Source: Chryseobacterium nakagawai (GTDB lineage: Bacteria; Bacteroidota; Bacteroidia; Flavobacteriales; Weeksellaceae). From it: a stretch of 64,000 bases of DNA. The notes under the pieces were generated by a model that saw nothing but the letters and a program-made list of their open reading frames with translations, ran no database searches and was not told the origin of the DNA. Numbering within the stretch: the first letter of the stretch is position 1; every line of letters begins with the position of its first letter. A program made the translations under genes and the position numbers. Below are positions 46,360 through 54,366 of this stretch, in pieces. The stretch lies in the NCBI RefSeq assembly GCF_900637665.1, contig NZ_LR134386.1:4084501-4148500 (forward strand), written 5' to 3'.

Positions 46360-48808
46360 TTTAAAAGACTTCTTAACAGCTCCTATTACTTCCGTAATAG
46401 AAAACGAGGAGGATTACTGCTATGAAACGATCAGTTATGATTCTCAAAAGAACCATAGTGACGAAAGCGGAAATATTCTTTCATCATTAAAGATCCCTTT
46501 GATACAGAGAGACTATGCCCAGGGCAGAGAGTCCAATACGGATCTGAGAGAAGGTTTTATTGCCAAACTGTTTCAGCATCTTGAGTCTGGAGAAGAACTG
46601 AAATTAGATTTTATATACGGGTCTGTAGACCGGAATAGCGGAACAGTGTTTCTTCCCCTGGATGGCCAGCAAAGGCTTACCACTCTGTTTCTTCTACATT
46701 GGTATATTATTAAAAAAGAATGTGACCCGAGCTTAGATTATGAAGAAATTTTTACAAAGTTTTCCTATGAAACCAGAGATACATCAAGAAGATTCTTTGA
46801 AAAGCTCTCAGGATTTTGTATGAAGGGCAATCCAAAAGAAGACATAAAAAATGCCTATTGGTTCAGTGACCAATACCGTCTGGATCCTACCATTGATGCG
46901 GTACTCAACACCCTTGAAACGATTCATACTTTCTATAACAAACTTCAGGAAAAAGGTGCTCTTTATCTCAACCTCGATAAAATTGTATTCTACGTTCTTC
47001 CTATGGATCAGTTTAAACTTACGGATGATTTATATATAAAGCTGAATGCAAGAGGAAAATTACTATCTTCCTTTGAGAATCTGAAAGCTGATCTCATAGG
47101 TTGGATCAAGAACTGTAGCCATTTTGACAAAGAGGTAGAAAACGGCAGTCTCATACTTCCCCACTTTCACAGCATTGCCCTAAAATTTGATAACCAATGG
47201 TCCCGCTTTTTCTGGAAACAGGCAAAAACCAACCGAATCTCTAAAAAAACTGTAGACCCATATTTTTTCAGATTCATCCATCGTATTCTGATTAATGAAT
47301 ATATTGTAAATTATAAAGGTACAGCAGGAGATCTTCTGACTGATGAAACATATACATCACTTCTCTCAAGAGAAAAAGAACTGTACTTTGCCAGTTTTGA
47401 TTTTTACAAACCATTGATTTCAAAAGAATTTGTATTAAAGCTGGAAAAACTTCTGGATTTTTATTCACATTATGGTTTCGAAATATTTGATCATGTACGG
47501 CCTCTATGGGATCCTAATTATAAATGGGATATTTTCAAGGGAGATGAGGATAACAGGTTTACGATGGAAGACAGGATGCTGTTTGATGCCGTAAACGCTT
47601 ATGCAGAAAACAATAATACCTTCGACCTTTCACGGTTTAAAGATTGGATCAGAATAGTATGGAATCTCATCGCAGATCCTGATATAAGAAGTATAGGTGC
47701 CAATAAAACAGCAATGCAGTTTATCCGAACAATTGCTGGATCATCTTCTGATATACTTATAAACCTCACCAGCGGTACATTGGATGTACGGTTAGATGAT
47801 CATAAAAATATTCACAGCATTCAGCTTAAAGAAGAAAAACAGAAAGCATTGCTTCTGTCAGAAGATAAAGAAAGCTGGAAAGAAGCTATATTTAATACTG
47901 AAAGCTTTGGAATGCTCCAGGGCAATATTTCTGTACTTTTGAGCGAAACAAATTCTCCTGAAATACTTCATGATAAATTTGAGAAATTTAAATATTTATT
48001 TTCAGAAACAAGACCCAATGAAGTCATTGGAAATGAAAGTTATAGTATTATGCGCTACATTCTAGCATCCTTTACAGATTGGGAAAAGCTACAAGCATTC
48101 AATTTTTCCAGCACAGTACTGAACTGGAAAACTTATCTCCGCAGAAATAATGAGGTTATAGGTGCCATAAGACAATTACTCCTGCTTGACGAAGATTCTA
48201 TACAGTATCATATTCTTAAAGCTATCAAAGGGCAGTCCCGTATTGATACTGCAGATGAAAGGCTTAGAATCGCCCACTCTCATCTTTATCAGGATAATGC
48301 ATTTCACATATGGATGCAGAAAGATGGAGTAAATAAAATCAAATGGTTATGGGCCCACTTCTTCGCTATCAGACCAAGTGCTTGGTACAGTAAAGTAATG
48401 ATCGATAATTACCGTAATGAACTTATTGAAGAATTGATCCAGACTTTTGGAATTAATACCCTCAATAATCACCGATGCGGCGATTCTGCCTATTTTTGGG
48501 GTGAAAACCTTGAAATCAATAAGCACACTAAAAACTATAACATAAGTTTTTATTTTGATAGTGAGAAAATGCTTTATATAGGCCTTAAAAAGGACCTTAA
48601 TTCCCATTTGCCCTATGAAGATACTGACATTCATGAAGATGCTGGCAAAATATGGATAAAGAAATTTGAGTTTGATTATTCATCCATAATAAGTCCTCAA
48701 GAAATAGGTTTGTTTATAGAAGAAATTAGAAACCACTTAGCCGATGACAGCTCATTTTCAAAGGAACTGGAAGCAGAATATGTGACAACCGATCAGACCA
48801 CAGAATAA
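46346..48808 (+). CDS. Second DUF262 protein, large partner
   Basis: The 820-residue protein begins with a DUF262 domain: LKIPLIQRDYAQGRES near 47-62 and LDGQQRLTTLFLLHWY with D106-G-Q-Q-R110. The remaining roughly 600 residues are unlike those of its neighbour. LYIKLNARGKLLSSFENLKA matches the second DUF262 motif block. No HNH motif stands out. Its start overlaps the first DUF262 gene, so the two are co-translated and presumably act together. Paired DUF262 genes of unequal build are recurrent in defence islands. A strong terminator follows. Confidence 0.82.
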   Translation: MRTYNLKDFLTAPITSVIENEEDYCYETISYDSQKNHSDESGNILSSLKIPLIQRDYAQGRESNTDLREGFIAKLFQHLESGEELKLDFIYGSVDRNSGTVFLPLDGQQRLTTLFLLHWYIIKKECDPSLDYEEIFTKFSYETRDTSRRFFEKLSGFCMKGNPKEDIKNAYWFSDQYRLDPTIDAVLNTLETIHTFYNKLQEKGALYLNLDKIVFYVLPMDQFKLTDDLYIKLNARGKLLSSFENLKADLIGWIKNCSHFDKEVENGSLILPHFHSIALKFDNQWSRFFWKQAKTNRISKKTVDPYFFRFIHRILINEYIVNYKGTAGDLLTDETYTSLLSREKELYFASFDFYKPLISKEFVLKLEKLLDFYSHYGFEIFDHVRPLWDPNYKWDIFKGDEDNRFTMEDRMLFDAVNAYAENNNTFDLSRFKDWIRIVWNLIADPDIRSIGANKTAMQFIRTIAGSSSDILINLTSGTLDVRLDDHKNIHSIQLKEEKQKALLLSEDKESWKEAIFNTESFGMLQGNISVLLSETNSPEILHDKFEKFKYLFSETRPNEVIGNESYSIMRYILASFTDWEKLQAFNFSSTVLNWKTYLRRNNEVIGAIRQLLLLDEDSIQYHILKAIKGQSRIDTADERLRIAHSHLYQDNAFHIWMQKDGVNKIKWLWAHFFAIRPSAWYSKVMIDNYRNELIEELIQTFGINTLNNHRCGDSAYFWGENLEINKHTKNYNISFYFDSEKMLYIGLKKDLNSHLPYEDTDIHEDAGKIWIKKFEFDYSSIISPQEIGLFIEEIRNHLADDSSFSKELEAEYVTTDQTTE

Positions 48809-48837
48809 TCAAATGTTCTGATTTGTATTTTAACATA

Positions 48838-48873
48838 AAAACCAGCTGAAAGAGATTTTTTCAGCTGGTTTTA
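48838..48873. terminator. Bidirectional terminator
   Basis: AAAACCAGCTGAAA and TTTCAGCTGGTTTT form a perfect fourteen-base stem with a seven-base loop. It lies between the end of the DUF262 pair and the end of the convergent minus-strand gene at 48904, and can serve both. Confidence 0.85.
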
Positions 48874-48903
48874 TTTGAATCTAGATGGAGACTACTTTCT
48901 GTT

Positions 48904-49476
48904 TTATATTTGGTCATTCTGACTTTCCCTATTCGCTTCAATTTTTTTTACTTGTTTTTTTACTTGCATAGCCAGGTAATCATTGCTTATAAGATAAATA
49001 AGAAATAAGAAAAATAGAGAAACCACGATATATAGGAAAATAATAATATGATAGATATTCTTTGGAATAAATGATTCTATCAATAGAATGGTTATAAACC
49101 CACCGCCAAAAATAAAAAGAGTAAAATACATTAGTGCATTTGCAGTATATTCCTGATATTTCGTAATGTTTACGATAATTTTCCCCTGTTCATTTTCCTG
49201 TAAATACAAAAAGATTTTCCGATAGACACTCCAGTCATATTTTCCCCCTACGTATTCTTTAAAAGCCTTCAGTTTTTGAGCAAAGGCGAGGTTAGTTTTT
49301 ATACCAGTCTGTAATTCAAAAAGTTTCTCTTCAGCAATTTCTTTTTGATTTTCCAGATGGTTTTCTCTGATAATGGTAAATAATTTTTCCAATTCTTCCG
49401 TTTTTTTTAAACTGGATTTAGGTTCAAAAAATTTGTCAACAATTTTGAATAATAAATTAAAAGCCTCGTTAATCAT
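48904..49476 (-). CDS. Membrane protein with two helices, unknown function
   Basis: The 190-residue protein has a charged, helical N-terminal part of about 105 residues (KKTEELEKLFTIIRENHLEN and following). Two membrane helices (about 113-131 and 141-162) and a basic tail (KKQVKKIEANRES) follow. No signal peptide or family motif is recognised. It stands alone between the accessory island and the acyltransferase gene. Confidence 0.6.
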   Translation of the reverse strand: MINEAFNLLFKIVDKFFEPKSSLKKTEELEKLFTIIRENHLENQKEIAEEKLFELQTGIKTNLAFAQKLKAFKEYVGGKYDWSVYRKIFLYLQENEQGKIIVNITKYQEYTANALMYFTLFIFGGGFITILLIESFIPKNIYHIIIFLYIVVSLFFLFLIYLISNDYLAMQVKKQVKKIEANRESQNDQI

Positions 49477-49699
49477 ATATTTGATATTTTAAATTTAGTG
49501 GTTATTATATAAGAAAAAATGATCTAAAAATATAAAAGCACCTAAAATATCAATAAAAATTACGATTATATTATGGTTTCCAGTAAATAGTGGTGATTTC
49601 CCCAATTCCTACGCCATTCATAATACTTTAACAACCTTTATACCCTATCCCCAGATAAATTTTCGTTCTTTTGCAAAAAGTTTTAATTTTTACCATAAC

Positions 49700-50833
49700 A
49701 TGTCGAAGTTTGATGAAATCCGGTATTTTCATGATCAGGAAGTGAATGAAAGATTACAAAGCATAGCCCGTGATCCGATGATGAAAGCCCTGATGAACTT
49801 TACTTTTCCCGGTGAGGATGAGCAGGTTTGGCTGGAACAGTTTAAAGATGTTCATTCTATAAGTGATTTTCAGCATCAGTTTGTAGCGTATGCTGTTCGT
49901 CAGATTCTTGCCAAAAGCTCTGAAGGATTAACTACTTCAGGTTTCGATAAACTTGATAAAAATACCTCTTATCTTTACATTTCGAATCACAGGGATATTG
50001 TATTGGATACTTCCCTGCTTAACCTTGTTTTGTTGGAAAGCGGCCACATTATGACGGCTTCAGCCATTGGGGATAATCTGGTGAAAAGAAACTTTTTGAA
50101 TGTATTGGCTAAACTGAACCGCAACTTTTTAGTTCAAAGAGGGTTGTCACTTCGTGACCAGCTTACCAGTTCACAGGTGATGTCTGAATATATTAAAGAA
50201 CAACTGCTTCAGGAAAACCGTTCTGTTTGGATTGCGCAGCGTGAAGGTCGTGCAAAAGATGGGAATGATGCTACTCAGCAAGGGGTTTTAAAAATGCTGG
50301 CCATGGCAGCCGGGGATCAATCATTGATAGAATATTTTAAAACATTAAAAATTGTTCCTATCTCTATTTCCTATGAATACGATCCTACAGATTCCTTAAA
50401 AATGCCTCAACTGTTGGCACAACACAGAGAGGAAGAATACATTAAAGGGAAAAATGAAGACTTCAACACCATACTCAGCGGAATTTTAGGTCAAAAAAAA
50501 CGAATTCATCTGCATGCCGGTGATGTTATTGATACAGAACTGGATGGCATTGCAGCTACCATTGAGAATAAAAACAAACAATTGCAGGCCATTGCGCAAT
50601 TGATTGATGATTCCATCATTCAAAATTATAAACTTTGGCCCACTAAATATATCGCCTACGATCTGAAAAACAATACGGATACCTATGCTTCACAGTATAC
50701 AGAACAGGAAAAACAATTGTTTATCCGAAGACTGGAAATGCGAATTGACCCATCTGATCCTGTTTCTAAAGAATATTTCCTGGCCATGTATGCCAATCCA
50801 TTGATTAATAAGTTAAAGACTGAACATAAATAA
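49700..50833 (+). CDS. PlsC/GPAT-like acyltransferase
   Basis: The 377-residue protein has the glycerolipid-acyltransferase signature: SNHRDIVLDTSLLN with H97 and D103 (an N-H-R-D variant of the HX4D motif), then NFLVQRG and REGRAKDG, the equivalents of the substrate-binding blocks. No obvious membrane helix is present. Such enzymes acylate glycerol phosphate or lysophospholipids; some Bacteroidota homologues are annotated simply as 1-acyl-sn-glycerol-3-phosphate acyltransferases. It is transcribed alone. It is not clearly part of the glycolipid operon about 11 kb upstream. Confidence 0.78.
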   Translation: MSKFDEIRYFHDQEVNERLQSIARDPMMKALMNFTFPGEDEQVWLEQFKDVHSISDFQHQFVAYAVRQILAKSSEGLTTSGFDKLDKNTSYLYISNHRDIVLDTSLLNLVLLESGHIMTASAIGDNLVKRNFLNVLAKLNRNFLVQRGLSLRDQLTSSQVMSEYIKEQLLQENRSVWIAQREGRAKDGNDATQQGVLKMLAMAAGDQSLIEYFKTLKIVPISISYEYDPTDSLKMPQLLAQHREEEYIKGKNEDFNTILSGILGQKKRIHLHAGDVIDTELDGIAATIENKNKQLQAIAQLIDDSIIQNYKLWPTKYIAYDLKNNTDTYASQYTEQEKQLFIRRLEMRIDPSDPVSKEYFLAMYANPLINKLKTEHK

Positions 50834-50908
50834 ATTATTGATCTACAAATGCAGATAGATATTCTCCTGTATTTTAGAAATATCACGGAATATTAAAAGA
50901 TTTTTTTG

Positions 50909-50951
50909 GCCACGGATGCACGAATGAATAAAAAATTGGTGCATTCGTGGC
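50909..50951. repeat. Imperfect 13-base inverted repeat
   Basis: GCCACGGATGCAC at 50909-50921 pairs with GTGCATTCGTGGC at 50939-50951 with one mismatch and a 17-base loop. There is no T run after it. It may be a small dispersed palindromic repeat; the related phrase ATTCGTGGTTTCCGTG occurs near 295-310 in this window. Confidence 0.5.
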
Positions 50952-51506
50952 TAAATTATACATCCGCTTGCAAAGAATCAATGAAATGGATTCCAGTCTT
51001 TGCTACTTTAAAAATAGAGCAACCAAAACTTAAAATTCTTTACGCCTAAAAACAGAAGGATTATAACCTATTAAGAAAAATAAAGGTTTAATAGGAGTTA
51101 AGCTTTATTAAAAAATATGAATAATTTCTAACAACAGATTTTCTCATATCTACAAAGAGAGCCTCTATCATTTTTAATAGATTCACCACACGATATTTTA
51201 AGCTTTGATCAATAGATCTTCTTTTTATCCCTAAAATTGATTTACAAACTATCTAAAAACCACAGGTTCTTTTTCATCAATTTTTCATACAATAACCTCA
51301 ATTAAGAAATAATTTACAAAATTAGAACCCATTCATTTAACATAATATCCCAAAATAGAGAAATAATTACGTTTTTTTTAATACAAATTCAATAAAAAGC
51401 AAATTTTTTAAAAAAATTATGCCAGCCATAATATATTGAAAATCAAAAATTTACAATAAAATATTTTCCAGAAAAATTAAAAATATTTTTTTTATTTACT
51501 TTAAGA

Positions 51507-51538
51507 TTTGGTCAGTTAATAAAATTTTATTTCCTTTG
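51507..51538 (+). promoter_or_regulatory. Predicted promoter of the lanthipeptide locus
   Basis: TTTG at 51507-51510 and TTCCTTTG at 51531-51538 are separated by 20 bases, close to the Bacteroidota -33/-7 pattern but with TT in place of TA in the -7 box. Transcription would begin near 51544, about 30 bases before the barrel gene. Confidence 0.4.
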
Positions 51539-51575
51539 GAAGGGAATAATAACCATATAAAACTGACCTAATAAC

Positions 51576-53954
51576 ATGATACTAAGTAAATTTACTACTC
51601 CTTTAACTGTATTTACACTTTTAAGTAGTGGAGTTGTATTTGCTCAGGAATTCTCTGTTACAGGTAAAATTACAGACTCTCATAAGCAGTCGCTTCAATT
51701 TGTTCAAATCAAGTTGCAAAACACTGATAAAACATTAGTGATAAATGGAGTAACTGATGCTTCTGGAAACTTTTCTCTTAAAAGCGAAAAAGGTGATTAT
51801 ATTCTTATTACTGAATATCAAGGTAAAAAATATTTTGAAAAGAAAATTAGTCTCCAATCCAATATAGATTTAGGTCAGATGCAAATTGCAGAAGATCAAT
51901 CTATAAAAATTGAGGCGGTCAATATCAAATCGTCAAAAAAACTTATTGAACGAAAAGTGGATCGTTTAGTGTATAACGTAGAAAATTCTATTGCTTCTCA
52001 AGGGATGACAGGACTAGATGCTTTACGAAATACACCGCTCATCAGACTTCAGAATGAAAGTATTTCTATCGTAGGAAAAGGAAATGTAGTAGTGATGATC
52101 AATGACCGGTTGATTAATCTTTCACAGAATGAGTTAGCAGGGTATCTACAATCTCTGAGATCAGATGATATCTCTAAAATTGAAGTCATTACCACTCCGC
52201 CTTCAAAATATGAAGCTCAGGGCAATAGCGGAATGATCAATATCATCTTGAAAAAAAATCCGAATCTGGGCTGGAGCGGAAATGCCAGTGCTTCTTATCA
52301 GAAAACCAGTTATTATGGGTTTGGGTCAGGGTTGACATTAAATTATCAGTCAAAAAAAATCAGTACATCTCTGAAGCTTCGCCAGTATAATAACTCAACA
52401 AGACCTAAAGGTACAAGAAGTCTTATAGGTTCAGACAATGGGATCTATACTAATGAAGTAAGAAAAGATGAAGTAAAAATATTGGGCTTTAATTATAGCT
52501 TAGATTATAAGATTAATGCGAAACAAAATGTAGGAATCATTTACGATTTTAACAGGCAGCGCAGCACCATGAATGCCGATGGAGCCAGTAGGTATGAACA
52601 ACTAGGGATTATTGACTCTACTTTAAGCACAGTACAAAAGCAAGTTTGGAAAACACCTACCCATACTTTAAATGCGTACTATGATCTTAAATTAGATACG
52701 CTAGGAAAAAAATTGAGCATAACAGCCAATTACCTCAGCAATGCACCTGATAAAGTAAATGATTTTAATACATTAAATAATTTTTCAGCACAGGAAACTA
52801 CCATTCGGAATAGCAGCGCTATGGATTATAGCATTTATTCGGGACAGGCAGATCTTACCCTTCCTTACCAATGGGGAAATATTGAAACAGGGGTAAAATA
52901 TACATCATTTGATAATAAATCCAATGTTGAATATTACAATCTTATAGGTCCGGATTATATTATAAATCCAGCGAATAGTAATCGTTTTCATTATAAAGAA
53001 CATAATTATGCAGCTTATGTAAGCTATCAGAAAGATTTCAGTGAAAAATGGTCTGCAAAAGCAGGTTTAAGGTATGAGTATACTCAATTTAACGGGACCA
53101 ACCCGGGAGTACAAGGGTATGTAACAGAAGGTAAATATGGAAGATTATTCCCTACCGCTTATGTACGATATAAACCAAGTGATGATCATGTATTTTCCCT
53201 GAGCTATTCCAAAAGAATAGAAAGGCCAAGTTTTCAAACGCTTAACCCTTTCAGATGGTATACCAATCCTTATATGTATTTTACCGGGACCCCTACCCTG
53301 TCTCCTTCATATAATGATAATGTTGAGCTAACCTATACGCTTAAAAGTAAGTTCAGTGCAACGCTATATACTCAGTATAATAAAAACGGATTATCCAATA
53401 TAGCCCGCCTTGTAGATGGTATTTATACCAACGTTTTTGAAAATGCATATAATGAAAATAAAGTAGGATTACAATTAACGTATAATGATACTTTCTTTAA
53501 TATATGGGAAACATCACTAAGCGCAACCGGGACTTATGCGTCCACAAGACCGATCATCCCTGAAGCTGAAAAAATTAAATTGTCTTCATTTTCATATACC
53601 ATATATAATACAATAAGCCTTAATAAAGCAAAGACCTGGTCCTTATTAGTGAATTTCTGGCATGATCTGCCTTATGTATATTCTAATATAAAGATCAAAA
53701 CTCAGATGAACTTCTCTCCGGGAATTAAAGCATCATTTCTGGATAAAAGACTTAATGTCAGTGCCGTAGTAAGTGATGTGTTCAGAACATTAACAAGTGA
53801 GGGATATTCTTACAATGCCGGTTATCGCAATGAGTTTTACAACTATTTTGACCAAAGAAGACTTAACCTGAGTGTCAATTATTCTTTTGGAAATAGAAAA
53901 GTAAAAGGGGCCGGAAAAAATATAAGATTCGAAGAAAAATCAAGAGCTAACTAA
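51576..53954 (+). CDS. TonB-receptor-like outer-membrane barrel protein next to the lanthipeptide genes
   Basis: The 792-residue precursor has a signal peptide ending VVFAQ. A CarboxypepD_reg-like beta-sandwich follows (FSVTGKITDSHKQSLQFVQI, to about residue 110), then a plug-like segment (IERKVDRLVYNVENS ... IEVITTPPSKYEAQGNSGMI). The large C-terminal barrel is of the OMP_b-brl_3 type, with RPSFQTLNPFRWYTNPYMY inside it. No TonB box is evident. It sits 83 bases before the lanthipeptide precursor on the same strand. I infer export, uptake or self-protection linked to the peptide, but such barrels are common near many Bacteroidota genes. Confidence 0.8.
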   Translation: MILSKFTTPLTVFTLLSSGVVFAQEFSVTGKITDSHKQSLQFVQIKLQNTDKTLVINGVTDASGNFSLKSEKGDYILITEYQGKKYFEKKISLQSNIDLGQMQIAEDQSIKIEAVNIKSSKKLIERKVDRLVYNVENSIASQGMTGLDALRNTPLIRLQNESISIVGKGNVVVMINDRLINLSQNELAGYLQSLRSDDISKIEVITTPPSKYEAQGNSGMINIILKKNPNLGWSGNASASYQKTSYYGFGSGLTLNYQSKKISTSLKLRQYNNSTRPKGTRSLIGSDNGIYTNEVRKDEVKILGFNYSLDYKINAKQNVGIIYDFNRQRSTMNADGASRYEQLGIIDSTLSTVQKQVWKTPTHTLNAYYDLKLDTLGKKLSITANYLSNAPDKVNDFNTLNNFSAQETTIRNSSAMDYSIYSGQADLTLPYQWGNIETGVKYTSFDNKSNVEYYNLIGPDYIINPANSNRFHYKEHNYAAYVSYQKDFSEKWSAKAGLRYEYTQFNGTNPGVQGYVTEGKYGRLFPTAYVRYKPSDDHVFSLSYSKRIERPSFQTLNPFRWYTNPYMYFTGTPTLSPSYNDNVELTYTLKSKFSATLYTQYNKNGLSNIARLVDGIYTNVFENAYNENKVGLQLTYNDTFFNIWETSLSATGTYASTRPIIPEAEKIKLSSFSYTIYNTISLNKAKTWSLLVNFWHDLPYVYSNIKIKTQMNFSPGIKASFLDKRLNVSAVVSDVFRTLTSEGYSYNAGYRNEFYNYFDQRRLNLSVNYSFGNRKVKGAGKNIRFEEKSRAN

Positions 53955-54037
53955 AGCAAAAATACACACGCGCGTGCAGGAGAAACTCGAAAATCCTTTA
54001 AAAGAGTAGAGACTAAAAATTATAAAATTTTAATATC

Positions 54038-54226
54038 ATGAACAACAAATTCAGCCAACTGCAATTAAACAAAAAAACAATTGCTAAACTAAACGAAAGA
54101 CAACTAAGCACTGTAAAAGGAGGTAACAAAGTAATTGCACCAGTAAGAGAGGGTGATTGTACTACTACTTCAGTGACTAACAATTGCACCACTACATCAA
54201 CAACTGGAGCAACAACTAACTTATAA
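54038..54226 (+). CDS. lanA: Class I lanthipeptide precursor with GG-type leader
   Basis: The 62-residue peptide has a leader of 29 residues, with LQLNKKTIAKLNERQLSTVK before GG. This is the leader type of Bacteroidota natural-product precursors and the double-glycine site of C39 peptidases. The predicted core of 33 residues (NKVIAPVREGDC and following) holds 11 Thr, 2 Ser and 2 Cys (in GDCTTT and NNCTTT). Two thioether rings could form, leaving many dehydrated Thr or unmodified residues. The dehydratase, cyclase and peptidase-transporter genes follow on the same strand. The short Thr-rich tail (TTTSTTGATTNL) is unusual for a lanthipeptide core. Confidence 0.85.
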   Translation: MNNKFSQLQLNKKTIAKLNERQLSTVKGGNKVIAPVREGDCTTTSVTNNCTTTSTTGATTNL

Positions 54227-54232
54227 ATTCCT

Positions 54233-54267
54233 GAAACCTTCCCAATTGAAGAAATTGGGAGGGTTTC
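54233..54267 (+). terminator. Hairpin between precursor and lanB (attenuator-like)
   Basis: GAAACCTTCCCAATT and AATTGGGAGGGTTTC form a long stem with one offset base, followed by a T-rich tract (TTCTATTTTCT). It begins seven bases after the precursor stop. A partial terminator here would give more precursor than enzyme transcripts. Confidence 0.7.
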
Positions 54268-54366
54268 TTCTATTTTCTAAGCTAAAAATCCAACATATTT
54301 ATTGGCAATTTATAGCATCTTGATCTTATCTTTTATCGTAAGAAGTCTCATTTATAATATAAAAAT

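Larger units (their letters stand above)
50834..51575. other. Long AT-rich intergenic region upstream of the lanthipeptide locus
   Basis: About 740 bases hold no gene. It contains an inverted repeat at 50909-50951 and, at its right end, the promoter-like sequence at 51507-51538 (separate entries). The part from about 51100 on is extremely AT-rich. Confidence 0.6.

Noticed and set aside
54174..54222. Short repeat array in the precursor tail
   Set aside because: The repeated ACT/ACA codons are a Thr-rich peptide core within a reading frame, not a CRISPR or tandem DNA repeat.
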